DNA from: Aquibium sp. A9E412
GTDB taxonomy: Bacteria > Pseudomonadota > Alphaproteobacteria > Rhizobiales > Rhizobiaceae
Length of the DNA: 64,000 nucleotides
Reading direction: 5' to 3'
Assembly (NCBI RefSeq): GCF_030398335.1
Contig: NZ_JAOAOP010000010.1
Location: 1-64,000, forward strand
Shown here: one piece after another, positions 17,398 through 26,852 of the stretch
Position numbering within the stretch: position 1 is the first letter of the stretch
Layout: each line of letters starts with the position of its first letter
The notes under the pieces: generated by a model
Database searches by the model: none
What the model was told of the DNA's origin: nothing
The model's input: the letters and a program-made list of their open reading frames with translations, nothing else
Position numbers and translations under genes: made by a program

Positions 17398-18190
17398 CAA
17401 CCGGATTTTGATCCTCGGCGGTACGCTCGAGGCGCGGCTCCTGGCCGCGCGGCTTGCCGCACGTCCCGATACGGCGGTGACGCTGTCGCTGGCCGGGCGC
17501 ACGCGCCGGCCCGTGCGCCAGCCGGTGCCGGTGATCTCCGGCGGCTTCGGCGGCGCCGCCGGCCTGGAAAAACACCTCCGGCGCACGGGCACGCGGCTGA
17601 TGATCGACGCCACCCACCCCTATGCCGCGCGCATGTCGGCGAACGCGGCGGCCGCCGCCGCGGCCAGCGGTATCGGCTTCTTCCAGCTCGTGCGGCCGGC
17701 CTGGCAGCCGGTCGCCGGCGACCGCTGGCAGACGGCGGCCGACGGCGCGGCGGCCGCGGCCGCGCTCGGCGCGGCGCCGCGGCGCGTCTTCCTGACGCTC
17801 GGCCGGCAGGAGCTCGCGCCCTTCCTCGCGGCGCCGCAGCACCGCTACTTGATCCGCAGCGTCGACCCGGTGGAGCCGCCGCTGGCGGTGCCCGAGGCGC
17901 GCTATCTGCTCGGCCGCGGCCCGTTCGACGAGGCGGCCGAGCGGGCGCTGCTCGAGGGCGAGGGAATCGAGGCGATCGTCGCCAAGAATTCCGGCGGCAC
18001 GGCGAGCTACGGCAAGATCGCGGCCGCGCGCGCGCTCGCCATCCCGGTGATCCTGATCGACCGGCCGGCGCTGCCGGATGCGGTGCGCGCGGCAAGCCTC
18101 GAGGAGGCGGAGGCGATGGCCGCTCATGCACTCGCCTCCCCGCCTGCCGCAGCATTGTCGGCACCGGCTGCGGCAAAGCGCGGCGTGTAG
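17390..18190 (+). CDS. cobK: Precorrin-6A reductase
   Basis: A 266-residue NADPH-dependent reductase. [20 protein letters not shown] is the N-terminal signature; IDATHPYAARMSANAAAA and the C-terminal VAKNSGGTASYGKIAAARAL are diagnostic for CobK/CbiJ. AGGGAG just upstream supports the ATG at 17390. Its start codon overlaps the start of divergent cobL, and its 3' end overlaps the end of cobJ by 67 bp. Both arrangements make a nested antisense configuration. Confidence 0.94.
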   Translation: MAINRILILGGTLEARLLAARLAARPDTAVTLSLAGRTRRPVRQPVPVISGGFGGAAGLEKHLRRTGTRLMIDATHPYAARMSANAAAAAAASGIGFFQLVRPAWQPVAGDRWQTAADGAAAAAALGAAPRRVFLTLGRQELAPFLAAPQHRYLIRSVDPVEPPLAVPEARYLLGRGPFDEAAERALLEGEGIEAIVAKNSGGTASYGKIAAARALAIPVILIDRPALPDAVRAASLEEAEAMAAHALASPPAAALSAPAAAKRGV

Positions 18191-18918
18191 ACCAGCGGCT
18201 GGCCGTCTGGCCGGTCGACCAAGCGGGTATGCGGCGAGCCGACGATGATGCAGGTCGCCATGTCGGCGAGCGCCGGATCGGCCTCGGCGAGCCGGCGGAT
18301 GGCGATGCGCTCGTCGAGCCGGCCGGCGGCGCGGCCGAACACCACCGGGGTGCTGGCCGGCAGCACCGCGGCGAGCCGCTCGAAGGCGCGGCCGAGCTGC
18401 CACGGCCGGGCGCGGCTGATCGGGTTGTAGAGCGCGATGACGAAGCCGGCGCCGGCGGCCGCCGTCAGCCGGCGCTCGACGAGCGGCCACGGCTTGAGGT
18501 TGTCCGACAGCGAGATGGCGCAGAAATCGTGACCGAGCGGCGCGCCGACGCGGGCCGCCACGGCGAGCATGGCGGTGACGCCGGGCAGCACCGCGATGTC
18601 GAGCGCGCGCCAGGCGTCCGGCCCGCGCTCGACCGCCTCGCAGACGGCCGCCGCCATGGCGAACACGCCGGGGTCGCCGCCCGACACCAGACAGGCGCGG
18701 CGGCCGGCGGCGGCCGCCGCCAGCGCCGCCTCGGCGCGCGACAGCTCCTCGCGGTTGTCCGACGGCTGCCGGCGCTGGCCGGGGCCGAGCGTCAGCCGGT
18801 CGAGATAGGGCTTGTAGCCGAACAGGAGCTCCGCCTCGGCGACCGCCGCAGCGGCCTCCGGCGTGACCTGGCCGGTCGCGCCCGGCCCCAGCCCGACGAT
18901 CATCAGCCGGCCGCTCAC
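18124..18918 (-). CDS. cobJ: Precorrin-3B C(17)-methyltransferase
   Basis: A 264-residue SAM-dependent methylase that carries out C17 methylation and ring contraction. Motifs: LMIVGLGPGATGQVTPEAAAA, GYKPYLDRL, LVSGGDPGVFAMAAAV, VLPGVTAMLAVAARVGAPLGHDFCAISLSD, and IALYNPISRARPWQL. The ATG at 18918 overlaps the cobI stop. It is the last gene of the long riboswitch-led minus-strand operon. Confidence 0.95.
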   Translation of the reverse strand: MSGRLMIVGLGPGATGQVTPEAAAAVAEAELLFGYKPYLDRLTLGPGQRRQPSDNREELSRAEAALAAAAAGRRACLVSGGDPGVFAMAAAVCEAVERGPDAWRALDIAVLPGVTAMLAVAARVGAPLGHDFCAISLSDNLKPWPLVERRLTAAAGAGFVIALYNPISRARPWQLGRAFERLAAVLPASTPVVFGRAAGRLDERIAIRRLAEADPALADMATCIIVGSPHTRLVDRPDGQPLVYTPRFAAAGADNAAAGGEASA

Positions 18919-19649
18919 GGCCGCCCGCTCCAGCCCGGCACCAACACGATGGAGAAATAGGGCGCGGGCTCGTCGCCGCGCTCGGCCAGCGGCACGATGC
19001 GCGCTTCGGCCATGGTGGCGCGCTCGACATAGACCGCGCCGGCAAGCCGGCCGGCCGTCGCCAGCGCGCGGCGGATGCGGGCCAGGTTGCGGCCGACCTT
19101 CATGACCACGGCGGCCTCGCAGGCGGCGAGCCGGCGCACCAGCTCGGCCTCGGCCATCGTGCCGGGCAGGATGGCGGTCACGTCGTCGCCCTGGGCGAGC
19201 GGCAGGCCGGCGGCCGACCAGGCGCCCGACATGGCGGTGACGCCGGGCACCACCTCGGCGGCGAAGCGCGGCGCCAGCCGCAGGTGCAGATGCATGTAGG
19301 AGCCGTAGAAGAACGGGTCGCCCTCGCTGAGGACGGCGACGTCGCGGCCGGCCTCCAGATGCGCCGCCACGGCCGCCGCCGCGGCGTCGAAGAAGCCGGC
19401 GATGGCGCTGCGGTAGCGCGCGTCGTGCCGGTCGATCTCGGTGGTCACCGGATAGTGCAGCGGCAGCTCGGCGGCGCCGGCGCCGATGCGCCCCTCGACG
19501 ATGCGGCGGGCGTTGCCGGTGCGCCCGGCCTTGGCGAAATGCGCGACGACGGGCGCCTCGGCCAGCACGCGCAGCGCCTTGAGCGTCAGCAGCTCGGGAT
19601 CGCCCGGACCGGTGCCGACGCCGATCAGCCGCCCCTGCGCCGCACTCAC
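18915..19649 (-). CDS. cobI: Precorrin-2 C(20)-methyltransferase
   Basis: A 244-residue SAM-dependent methylase. It begins with AAQGRLIGVGTGPGDPELLTLKAL; PVVAHFAKAGRTGNARRIVE, LSEGDPFFYGSYMHL and VVPGVTAMSGAWSAAGLPLAQGDD are family features. The start is GTG at 19649, overlapping the cobH stop (GTGA); a better ATG is not available in frame nearby. It makes precorrin-3A from precorrin-2. Confidence 0.95.
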   Translation of the reverse strand: MSAAQGRLIGVGTGPGDPELLTLKALRVLAEAPVVAHFAKAGRTGNARRIVEGRIGAGAAELPLHYPVTTEIDRHDARYRSAIAGFFDAAAAAVAAHLEAGRDVAVLSEGDPFFYGSYMHLHLRLAPRFAAEVVPGVTAMSGAWSAAGLPLAQGDDVTAILPGTMAEAELVRRLAACEAAVVMKVGRNLARIRRALATAGRLAGAVYVERATMAEARIVPLAERGDEPAPYFSIVLVPGWSGRP

Positions 19650-20278
19650 AGGCCGGCCCTCGCCAGCGCGTTGACGGCAGCCGCCGTCATGGCCGAGCCG
19701 CCGAGCCGGCCGTCGACGACGGCCCACGGGATGCCGAGCGCCGAGCGGCTGAGCGCCTCCTTCGATTCGGCCGCACCGACGAAGCCGACCGGCATGCCGA
19801 CGATCGCGGCCGGGCGCGGCGCGCCGTCCTCGAGCATCTCCAGGAGATGGAACAGCGCCGTCGGCGCGTTGCCGATCGCCACCAGCGCGCCCGACAGCCG
19901 CTCGCCCCACAGATGCATGGCGGCGGCCGAGCGCGTGTTGCCGATCTCACGGGCGAGCGCGGCGGTGCGCGGATCGCGCAGCGTGCACACCACCTCGTTG
20001 TCGGCCGGCAGCCGCGCACGGGTGATGCCGTTGGCCACCATCGCGGCGTCGCACAGGATCGGCGCGCCGGCCTCGAGCGCGGCGCGGGCGGCGGCGACGA
20101 AGCCCGGCGCGAAGCGGATGTGGCGCGCCGCCTCGACCTGGCCGCAGGCATGGATCATGCGCACGGCGATGCCGGCCTCCGCCTCGTCGAAGCGCGCCAG
20201 GTCGGCCTCCGCGCGGATGATGGCGAAGGAGCGCTCGTAGATGGCGTTGCCGTCGCGGATGTAGTCGTAGGCGGTCAT
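19646..20278 (-). CDS. cobH: Precorrin-8X methylmutase
   Basis: A 210-residue enzyme that moves the C11 methyl group to C12 to form hydrogenobyrinate. YDYIRDGNAIYERSFAII and the active-site His region VRMIHACGQVEAARHIRF are near the N-terminus; ILCDAAMVANGITRARLPA and VGMPVGFVGAAESKEAL follow. The start at 20278 is a 4-bp overlap with the cobG stop. Confidence 0.95.
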   Translation of the reverse strand: MTAYDYIRDGNAIYERSFAIIRAEADLARFDEAEAGIAVRMIHACGQVEAARHIRFAPGFVAAARAALEAGAPILCDAAMVANGITRARLPADNEVVCTLRDPRTAALAREIGNTRSAAAMHLWGERLSGALVAIGNAPTALFHLLEMLEDGAPRPAAIVGMPVGFVGAAESKEALSRSALGIPWAVVDGRLGGSAMTAAAVNALARAGL

Positions 20279-21618
20279 CGGCGGTCCTCGAAAGCGGCGG
20301 CCAGGCGGTCGGTACCGAGCCGGGCGAGACAGGCGGCCGCGCTCTCGCCGCCGCGTCGCTCGCGGCCGCACAGCGCGGCCAGACGGGCAAGGGCATCGGG
20401 CGCGGCGGCCACCGGCACGGCGGCGACCGGCGGATCACCGGCACGGCCGGCGACGACCAGCGCGGCGGCGCCGTTACGGCCAACCAGCGCCAGACCGGCC
20501 GCCGCGGGCCGCGCGCAGCCCTTGGCGCAGCCCGAAAGATGCAGCACCGCCGAGCCGTCGAGCAGCGCCGGCGCTTGCGCCGCGAGCCGGGCGGCGAGGT
20601 CGCGCGTGGCAAGACCGGCCGAGGCGCAGGCGGGCGCGCCGGGGCAGGCCTCGACGGCGCGGCGCGGATCGCCGGCCGCGGTGACGAGACCGAGCGCCCC
20701 GGCAGCGGCGGCGAGCGCCGTGCAGGCCTCAGCCGGCCCAACCGCCAGCAGCGCGCGGCCCGGCGCCAGGCGGAAACCCTCGATGCCGCAGCCCGATGCG
20801 CGCTCGGCAAGCCGCACCAGCGTGGCCGCCGCGACGCTGCCGAAGGCGAGCCCGAGGCCGAGCGCCTGGCGCCCGGCGGCGAGCGCGAAGCGGCCGACCG
20901 GTTCAGCCTCGGCGGCGGCCGGCGGCCGATCCGCCGCGGCGAGAAAGGGGGCGAGCGCAACGCACGCCGCGCCGGCGTCGAGGTCGCGGCCGCGCGCCGT
21001 CGGGCCGGCCGCGGCCAACAAGCGCAGCAGCGCGACGAGGGCGGCCGGCGCGTCGTTGCGGCGCACGGCGCCGAGGGCGCGCGCGGTAGCGGCATCGCCG
21101 CCGAGCGCGACATGCCAGAGCGGGCCGGACGCGGCCGCCGTGCCCGGCAGGGCGGCGAGCCGGATGTCGGCGGAAAGCCCGGCCAGGCCGAGCCGACCGC
21201 CGCCGTCAACGGTGACGGCGAGCTTCGGCGCAAGGCCGCCGGCGAGGCCGGAGCGTGCGATCGCCGCACGCAGCGCGGCGGCGAGCGGCCGCGCGTCCGC
21301 CGTCTCCGTCGGGTCAAGGCCGGCGAGCGGCGCGGTCTCGACCGTCGGGGCGGGCGCCAGGTCGAGGCCAAGCGCGGCAACCTCGGCGGCAAGCCGCGGC
21401 GCGCTCCCGGCACTCAGGCCGCGAAGCTGCAGGCTGCCGCGCGCCGTCACCTCCATCATACCGTTGCCGTGGCGGTCGGCCAGCGCCGCCAACCGGCCGA
21501 GCGCGGCCGGCACCAGCGCGCCGTCGAGCGGCCGCAACCGCACCAGAAGGCCATCGCCGGTCGGCATCGGCCGGTCGAGCGCCGGGCAGGCGCCGCGTGC
21601 GAGAAAGGCCGCACTCAT
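20275..21618 (-). CDS. cobG: Precorrin-3B synthase
   Basis: A 447-residue Fe-S monooxygenase that uses O2 to hydroxylate precorrin-3A, the defining step of the aerobic route. It has two ferredoxin-like nitrite/sulphite reductase half domains. Cluster ligands are visible near the C-terminus in EACPGAPACASA (C-x5-C) and SGCAKGCAR (C-x3-C). The start at 21618 (MSAAFLARGACPALDRPMPTGDG) overlaps the cobN stop. Its presence implies oxygen-dependent synthesis. Confidence 0.92.
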   Translation of the reverse strand: MSAAFLARGACPALDRPMPTGDGLLVRLRPLDGALVPAALGRLAALADRHGNGMMEVTARGSLQLRGLSAGSAPRLAAEVAALGLDLAPAPTVETAPLAGLDPTETADARPLAAALRAAIARSGLAGGLAPKLAVTVDGGGRLGLAGLSADIRLAALPGTAAASGPLWHVALGGDAATARALGAVRRNDAPAALVALLRLLAAAGPTARGRDLDAGAACVALAPFLAAADRPPAAAEAEPVGRFALAAGRQALGLGLAFGSVAAATLVRLAERASGCGIEGFRLAPGRALLAVGPAEACTALAAAAGALGLVTAAGDPRRAVEACPGAPACASAGLATRDLAARLAAQAPALLDGSAVLHLSGCAKGCARPAAAGLALVGRNGAAALVVAGRAGDPPVAAVPVAAAPDALARLAALCGRERRGGESAAACLARLGTDRLAAAFEDRR

Positions 21619-24600
21619 ACCGTCAGCTCCGCGCGCGCCGCGGCGAGGAAGGCCTCGATCTCGCCGTCGACAGCGTTGCGGCGCGGATGCCACAGGCCGC
21701 GGCGGCGCGCGGCGGCGAAGCGCTCGGCAATGGCGCAGGCCGCCGCCGGGCTCTCGCGCAGCAGGAAGGCGCGCACCCGCGGATCGCCGAGATAGGCCTC
21801 TGCCACCGCCTCGATCAGCGCCGGGGCGACCGCGTGCGTGGTCTCGGCGAAGCCGACCAGGCGGTCGACGGTCTCGGCGAACTCGGCGGCGCCGCGCGGC
21901 CCGTGCCGCATCTGGCCGGCGATGAAGCGCGGGTTGACGGCGCGCGCGCGCACCACCCGCGCCACCGCCTCGGCCAGCGAGCGGGCGCGCGGGCGGGCGG
22001 GATCGGTGGTGTCGAGCGCGACCAGGTCGGCCTTGCCGCCGAGCGCGGCGACGGCGGCGGCGAAGCCGCCGACGAAGGCGACGTCGGCCGAGCCCTCGAG
22101 GAGGTCGCGGCCGGGATCGTCGCCGGCATGGATCAGGAGGCCGGCCTCGGCGACGCGCGCGGCGAAGGCGCCGGGCAGCGCCCGGCCGCCGCCGTCGGCG
22201 CCGCCATAGGCGTGGCTGGCGGCGTCGAGATAGGCGCGGCCGAGCTCGGCGCGGTCGTGCCACGCGCCGTCGGCCAGAAGCTCCTCAATGCCGGCGCCAT
22301 AGGTGCCGGGCGCCGAGCCGAAGATGCGCGGCGGCACGCCGTCGCCGGCGCCGGCCGCCGCCTCGGCGAGCGGGTTGTCGCCGGGCGCCTCGCGGCGCGC
22401 GGCAACGGCGCCGACCGCCGCGTCGAGGAGCGCGATCTGCGCGGGAAACATGTCGCGGAACAGGCCCGACAGGCGGAAGGTGACGTCGACGCGCGGCCGC
22501 CCGAGCTGCGCGGCCGGCTGCACCTCGATGCCGGTGACGCGGCCGGTCGCGGCATCCCAGACCGGACGGCAGCCCATCAGCGCCAGGCCCTGGGCGATCT
22601 CCTCGCCGCCGGTGCGCAGGCTGGCGCTGCCCCACAGGTCGATGACCAAGGCGCGCGGCCACTCGCCATGCTCCTGGGCGTAGCGGCGCAGCACCTCGTC
22701 GGCCGCCTGGCGGCCGAGCTCGAAGGCGGTCGGCGTCGGCATGGTGCGCGGGTCGGCGGTGAACAGGTTGCGCCCGGTCGGCAGCACGTCTGTGCGCCCG
22801 CGCGCCGGCGCGCCGGAGGGGCCCGGCACGACGTGCCGCCCGTCGAGGGCGGCCAGCAGCGCGGCGCGTTCGGCCGTCGCGCTCGCGCGGCGCAGCGCAT
22901 CGTCGTCGCCGTCCGCGATCCGGCCGTAGACGTGCTGGCCGTCCTTGACGGCGAAATCCTTCAGGTCGCACAGCCAGGCGTCGATGCGCCGCAGCGCCTC
23001 GTCCGGCTCGACGTCGTCGCCGACGCCGGCATCGGCGGCCAGCCCGGTCTCGGCGGCGGTGTCGACGATCAGCCGGGCGAGCCGGTCGCGGCGGCGCCGG
23101 TCGAGCCCGTCGGCCTGGGCGTACTCGTCGACGAGCTGCTCGAGGCGCTGCTGGTCGGCGTCGAGCCCGGCGGCGGTGAGCGGCGGCGGCAGATGGCCGA
23201 GCGTGACGGCGGCGATGCGCCGCTTGGCATGCGCGGCCTCGCCCGGATTGGAGACGATGAAGGGATAGACGACCGGCAGCCGGCCGGTGACGATCTCGGG
23301 AAAGCAGGCCGCACTCAGCGCCACGGTCTTGCCCGGCAGCCATTCGAGCGTGCCGTGCGCGCCGACATGGACAATGGCGTGGCAGCCCAGCGCGTGGCGC
23401 AGCCACAGGCCGAAGGCGACCAGCGCGTGGCGCGGCGGCCGCTCGGGATCGTGATAGTCGGCGCGCCGGTCGGCGGCGCGGCCGCGCTCGGGCGCCAGCG
23501 CCACGGTGACATTGCCGAAGGTCGCGGCGCGGAAGGCGAAGGCGCCGTCGGCGAGATCGGCGTCGTCGTCGGGCGCGCCCCATGCCGCGGCGAGCCGCGC
23601 CGCCGCCTCCGCCGGCAGGCCGGCGGCCGCGCGGCGGTAGTCGGCAAGGTCGAAGCGGGCCTCGGCCCGGGCCAGCCGGTCGAGCAGCCCGCGCGCCGTC
23701 GCCGGCACGTCCGCGACCCGGTAGCCGGCCGCCGCCAGGTCGGCCAGGATGGCGCGCACGCTTTCGGGCACGTCGAGGCCGACGGCATAGCCGGTGCGGC
23801 CGGGCGCATTGGGATAGTCGGGCAGCAGCACGGCGATGCGGCGCTCGGCCGGCGGCGTCGCCCGCAGCCGCAGATGCAGCGCGACGCGCTCGGCCACCGC
23901 CTCGACGCGGTCGGGCTCCGGCCGGTTGACGAGGCCGCCGAAGCCGAGCGCCGCATCGGCCTCGCGCGCGTCCTTGAAGGCGACGGCGCCGGCCTGGATG
24001 CGGCCGTCCAGCTCGGGCAGCACGACGTGCATGGCGAGGTCGGCCGGCGCCAGGCCGCGCTCGTTCTCTGCCCATGCGTCGCGCCGCGTGGTCGCCACGA
24101 CCGCCTGGAAGACCGGCACGCCGGCGCGGTCGAACAGCGTTTCGGCGCCCGGCTCCGCCCCGGCGGTGAAGGCGGTCGTCGCGACGATGGCGGCCGGTCG
24201 TGCGGCTCCCAGCGCCGCTTCGACGAAGGCGCGCGAGCGGGCCTCCTTGAGGCTCGCCACGAAGACCGGCAGCGGCGCCAGGCCGCGCTCGGCGAGCGCG
24301 GCGGCGAGCGCGTCGACCGGCGCCACGTCGGCGGCGAGCAGCATCGAGCGGTAGAACAGGACCGGCACCACCGGCGCCCCGGGCGCCAGCGCGGCGAGCG
24401 CGGCCTCGCGCCCGACGATGCCGCGGGCCGGATCGTAGAAGCCGGCGCGCGGCAGCGGCCGCGCCTCGGCGACCGGCAGCGCCCGCCCGGCAAGGACCGA
24501 CAGCCGGTCGACCAGAACGCGCATGTTGCCCGGCCCGCCCTCGCGGAAACAGGCGAGCAGCGCCGCGCGCTCGCCGGCCGGCAGCGTCGAGGCGGCGGCG

Positions 24601-24977
24601 AGCCGCTCGTCGGCCTCGCGGCACTCGCCCGGCAGCAGCACCAGCGCGATGCCGCGCGCCTGCGCCAGCGCGGCCAGCCGGTCGCAGCCGTAGCGCCACC
24701 AGTCGTAGCCGCCGAGCACGCGCACCAGGATGACGCGCGCATGGGCGGCCACCGACTCGAGCCACAGATCGACCGACATGGGGTGGCGCAGGTCGCGCAG
24801 GCTGGCGAGGCGCATCGTCGGCCGCTGCGGCCCGGCCGCCGCGCGCCAGGCGGCGGCGATGCCGGCCAGGTCGCTGTCGGTGAAGGACAGCGCCACCATC
24901 TCGGCCGGGCTCTGGCCGAGGTCGACCGGCTCGACAAGATCGTCGAGCGAGGCGGAGCTGGTGGCAAGGATGTGCAT
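21615..24977 (-). CDS. cobN: Cobaltochelatase subunit CobN
   Basis: A 1120-residue large subunit of the ATP-dependent aerobic cobaltochelatase that inserts Co into hydrogenobyrinate a,c-diamide. Family features include the N-terminal MHILATSSASLDDLVEP, HVGAHGTLEWLPGK, YPFIVSNPGEAAHAKRR, VIDLWGSASLRTGGEEIAQGL and FRLSGLFRDMFPAQI. It is slightly shorter than the common length of about 1270. The partner subunits CobS and CobT (chelatase) are not in the window and are usually encoded elsewhere. It is 4 bp downstream of cobW. Confidence 0.95.
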   Translation of the reverse strand: MHILATSSASLDDLVEPVDLGQSPAEMVALSFTDSDLAGIAAAWRAAAGPQRPTMRLASLRDLRHPMSVDLWLESVAAHARVILVRVLGGYDWWRYGCDRLAALAQARGIALVLLPGECREADERLAAASTLPAGERAALLACFREGGPGNMRVLVDRLSVLAGRALPVAEARPLPRAGFYDPARGIVGREAALAALAPGAPVVPVLFYRSMLLAADVAPVDALAAALAERGLAPLPVFVASLKEARSRAFVEAALGAARPAAIVATTAFTAGAEPGAETLFDRAGVPVFQAVVATTRRDAWAENERGLAPADLAMHVVLPELDGRIQAGAVAFKDAREADAALGFGGLVNRPEPDRVEAVAERVALHLRLRATPPAERRIAVLLPDYPNAPGRTGYAVGLDVPESVRAILADLAAAGYRVADVPATARGLLDRLARAEARFDLADYRRAAAGLPAEAAARLAAAWGAPDDDADLADGAFAFRAATFGNVTVALAPERGRAADRRADYHDPERPPRHALVAFGLWLRHALGCHAIVHVGAHGTLEWLPGKTVALSAACFPEIVTGRLPVVYPFIVSNPGEAAHAKRRIAAVTLGHLPPPLTAAGLDADQQRLEQLVDEYAQADGLDRRRRDRLARLIVDTAAETGLAADAGVGDDVEPDEALRRIDAWLCDLKDFAVKDGQHVYGRIADGDDDALRRASATAERAALLAALDGRHVVPGPSGAPARGRTDVLPTGRNLFTADPRTMPTPTAFELGRQAADEVLRRYAQEHGEWPRALVIDLWGSASLRTGGEEIAQGLALMGCRPVWDAATGRVTGIEVQPAAQLGRPRVDVTFRLSGLFRDMFPAQIALLDAAVGAVAARREAPGDNPLAEAAAGAGDGVPPRIFGSAPGTYGAGIEELLADGAWHDRAELGRAYLDAASHAYGGADGGGRALPGAFAARVAEAGLLIHAGDDPGRDLLEGSADVAFVGGFAAAVAALGGKADLVALDTTDPARPRARSLAEAVARVVRARAVNPRFIAGQMRHGPRGAAEFAETVDRLVGFAETTHAVAPALIEAVAEAYLGDPRVRAFLLRESPAAACAIAERFAAARRRGLWHPRRNAVDGEIEAFLAAARAELTV

Positions 24978-24981
24978 GGCG

Positions 24982-26019
24982 TCAGCCGGCCAGCGCCGCC
25001 TCGATCCGCGCGCGGTCGAGACCCTTCTCGCCGATCACGACGAGGCGGCCGCGACGCGGCTCGTCCGGCGCCCAGGCGCGGTCGAAATAGTGGTTGACGC
25101 GCGGACCGACCGCCTGGACCAGAAGCCGCATCGGCTTGCCGGGCACGTCGGCGAAGCCCTTGACGCGCAGCACGTTCTGCGCCTCCGCGACGGCCGCCAC
25201 GCGGGCGGCCAGCGCCGCCGGATCGTCGACCGGCGGCACCGCGACGACGAAGCTGTCGAAGTCGTCGTGGTCGTGCTCGGCCGCATCGTCGTGATGCGTG
25301 CGGCGGCCGTCGATGTGGTCCTCCACGGCCAGCCCGAGGCCGAGCAGCACCGAGGGGTCGACGCGGCCCCGCGGCGCCGGCACGACGCGCACGCCGCGCG
25401 GCAGGTGCGCATCGACGCGCGCCCGCGCCCGCTCGACGCCGGCGGCGTCGAGCAGGTCGGCCTTGGTCATCACCACCAGGTCGGCACAGGCGAGCTGATC
25501 GTCGAACACCTCCTCGACCGGGTCGTCATGGTCGAGCGCCTCGTCGGCCAGGCGCTGGGCGTGCAGCGCGCCGAGATCGGAGGCGACGCGGCCATCGGCG
25601 AGCGCCGCCCCGTCGACCACGGCGACGACGCCGTCAACGGTGACGCGGCTCCTGACGGTCGGCCACTGGAAGGCCTGCACCAGCGGCTTGGGTAGCGCCA
25701 GGCCGGAGGTCTCGATCAGGATGTGGTCGACGCGCGGCCGGCGCGCCAGGATGGCGTCGAGCGCCGGCACGAAGTCGTCGGCCACCGTGCAGCACAGGCA
25801 GCCATTGGCCAATTCGACGACGTTCTCCTCCGGACACGTGTCGATGCCGCAGCCCTTGAGGATGTCGCCGTCGATGCCGACGTCGCCGAACTCGTTGACG
25901 ATGACGGCGAGCCGGCGGCCGCCGGCATTCTCCAGGACGTGGCGCACCAGCGTCGTCTTGCCGGCGCCGAGGAAGCCGGTGACAACCGTGCAGGGTACGC
26001 GGTCGAGGGTGGCGATCAT
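24982..26019 (-). CDS. cobW: CobW, COG0523 GTPase metallochaperone
   Basis: A 345-residue G3E-family GTPase. The P-loop VVTGFLGAGKTTLVRHVLE, the metal-binding NGCLCCTV (CxCC), the Walker-B-like ILIETSGLALPKP and the TKADL guanine-specificity motif are all present. A His/Asp-rich insert (GRRTHHDDAAEHDHDD) precedes the C-terminal domain. CobW is proposed to deliver Co(II) to the CobN chelatase, and its place directly upstream of cobN fits. The ATG at 26019 overlaps the DUF1636 stop. Confidence 0.94.
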   Translation of the reverse strand: MIATLDRVPCTVVTGFLGAGKTTLVRHVLENAGGRRLAVIVNEFGDVGIDGDILKGCGIDTCPEENVVELANGCLCCTVADDFVPALDAILARRPRVDHILIETSGLALPKPLVQAFQWPTVRSRVTVDGVVAVVDGAALADGRVASDLGALHAQRLADEALDHDDPVEEVFDDQLACADLVVMTKADLLDAAGVERARARVDAHLPRGVRVVPAPRGRVDPSVLLGLGLAVEDHIDGRRTHHDDAAEHDHDDFDSFVVAVPPVDDPAALAARVAAVAEAQNVLRVKGFADVPGKPMRLLVQAVGPRVNHYFDRAWAPDEPRRGRLVVIGEKGLDRARIEAALAG

Positions 26020-26438
26020 GAGCTGCCTTCCGAAAAACCGAGGGGCGGGATGCGGGCGACGAGCCCGCGCTTGAGGGGCTCGGGGCGGCCGCGCCAGGGC
26101 AGCAGCCCGTTGTCGGACGCGGCATGGAGGCTGGCGCCGTCGACCAGCGCGGCGGCGTCCGCGACGTCGAGCCCGCCGAAGACGTAGCTCCAGCCGCCCG
26201 GCCGGGCGATCGCCGCGCTCAGCCGGCGCTTGCAGTTGCCGAGGCACGAGACGGTGGTCACCGCGACGCCGCTGCCGGCGGCCGCGCGCGCGGCCGCCTC
26301 GGCGAGCAGCCGGCCGGGCCGCGGCTCGGCGTCGTCGCCCTCGGCGTTGCGGCATCTGCGGCAGACATAGAGCGTGACGGCGTCAGGCCGCGCCTGCGCG
26401 CGGTCCTCGCCCCGAGGCTGGTTGTGATCGACGTTCAA
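26016..26438 (-). CDS. DUF1636 protein of cobalamin operons
   Basis: A 140-residue soluble protein with a thioredoxin-like ferredoxin pattern: VTLYVCRRCRN (CxxC) near residue 25 and VSCLGNCKRR (C-x3-C) near residue 87. This could ligate a 2Fe-2S cluster or metal. DUF1636 genes commonly precede cobW in rhizobial cobalamin operons, but the role is unproven. The start is TTG at 26438 with GGGGAG upstream. A GTG at 26375 just before the first Cys motif is an alternative. It is the first gene behind the minus-strand riboswitch. Confidence 0.82.
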   Translation of the reverse strand: MNVDHNQPRGEDRAQARPDAVTLYVCRRCRNAEGDDAEPRPGRLLAEAAARAAAGSGVAVTTVSCLGNCKRRLSAAIARPGGWSYVFGGLDVADAAALVDGASLHAASDNGLLPWRGRPEPLKRGLVARIPPLGFSEGSS

Positions 26439-26575
26439 GCGTGCCGCGCTCCCCGGCGCATGGACTTGCCAATTCCGACGGGGTGCACGCGATCCGGGCG
26501 CGCCGAACGTGCGGCCGCGGATCGTCGATAGACGGCCTCCGGGGCACCCCGCCCGGCGGCCGGCATGGCAGTGTC

Positions 26576-26761
26576 GACGGCAGGTCTCCTGGCTCGCGGG
26601 TCACCGCCTGGCGCCGCCTTCCCGGGCATGCCCCGTTGCGGGGTGACCCAGTGGCCTCTGGCGCAGGCTCGTCGCTCACAGTTGCGGGGACAGCTGCGGC
26701 GTTGGGCAAGGCCCGCACCGCATTCCCTCTTAGCCTTCCCCGTTGCCGGAGAAGGACCGTC
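26576..26761 (-). promoter_or_regulatory. Cobalamin riboswitch (leader of DUF1636-cobW-cobN-G-H-I-J)
   Basis: Read on the minus strand the leader contains AGAGGGAATGCGGT, the conserved core GTCCCCGCAACTGT and the B12 box AGCCAGGAGACCTGCC (26579-26594). GACGG (26757-26761) pairs with CCGTC (26576-26580) to close P1. The DUF1636 start is 137 nt downstream. Family knowledge predicts that bound adenosylcobalamin lowers expression of the operon. Confidence 0.93.
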
Positions 26762-26852
26762 AGGCGCGAAGCCTATGCCGCGTCGTCGCCGGCTGTCAAT
26801 CGGGCCGATTGGGTTTGCGGAGCGGCGGGTTCTTCTCCTATAGTCGCCGCGT

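Noticed and set aside
15862-18960. 1032-residue plus-strand open frame across cobE-cobJ
   Set aside because: It is an antisense shadow of high-GC cob genes, Arg/Ala/Gly-rich with no domain, and overlaps well-supported cobL, cobK and cobJ.
21255-25097. 1280-residue plus-strand open frame opposite cobN and cobG
   Set aside because: CobN and CobG fill the other strand with clear motifs. The frame has only GC-driven composition and no recognisable fold.
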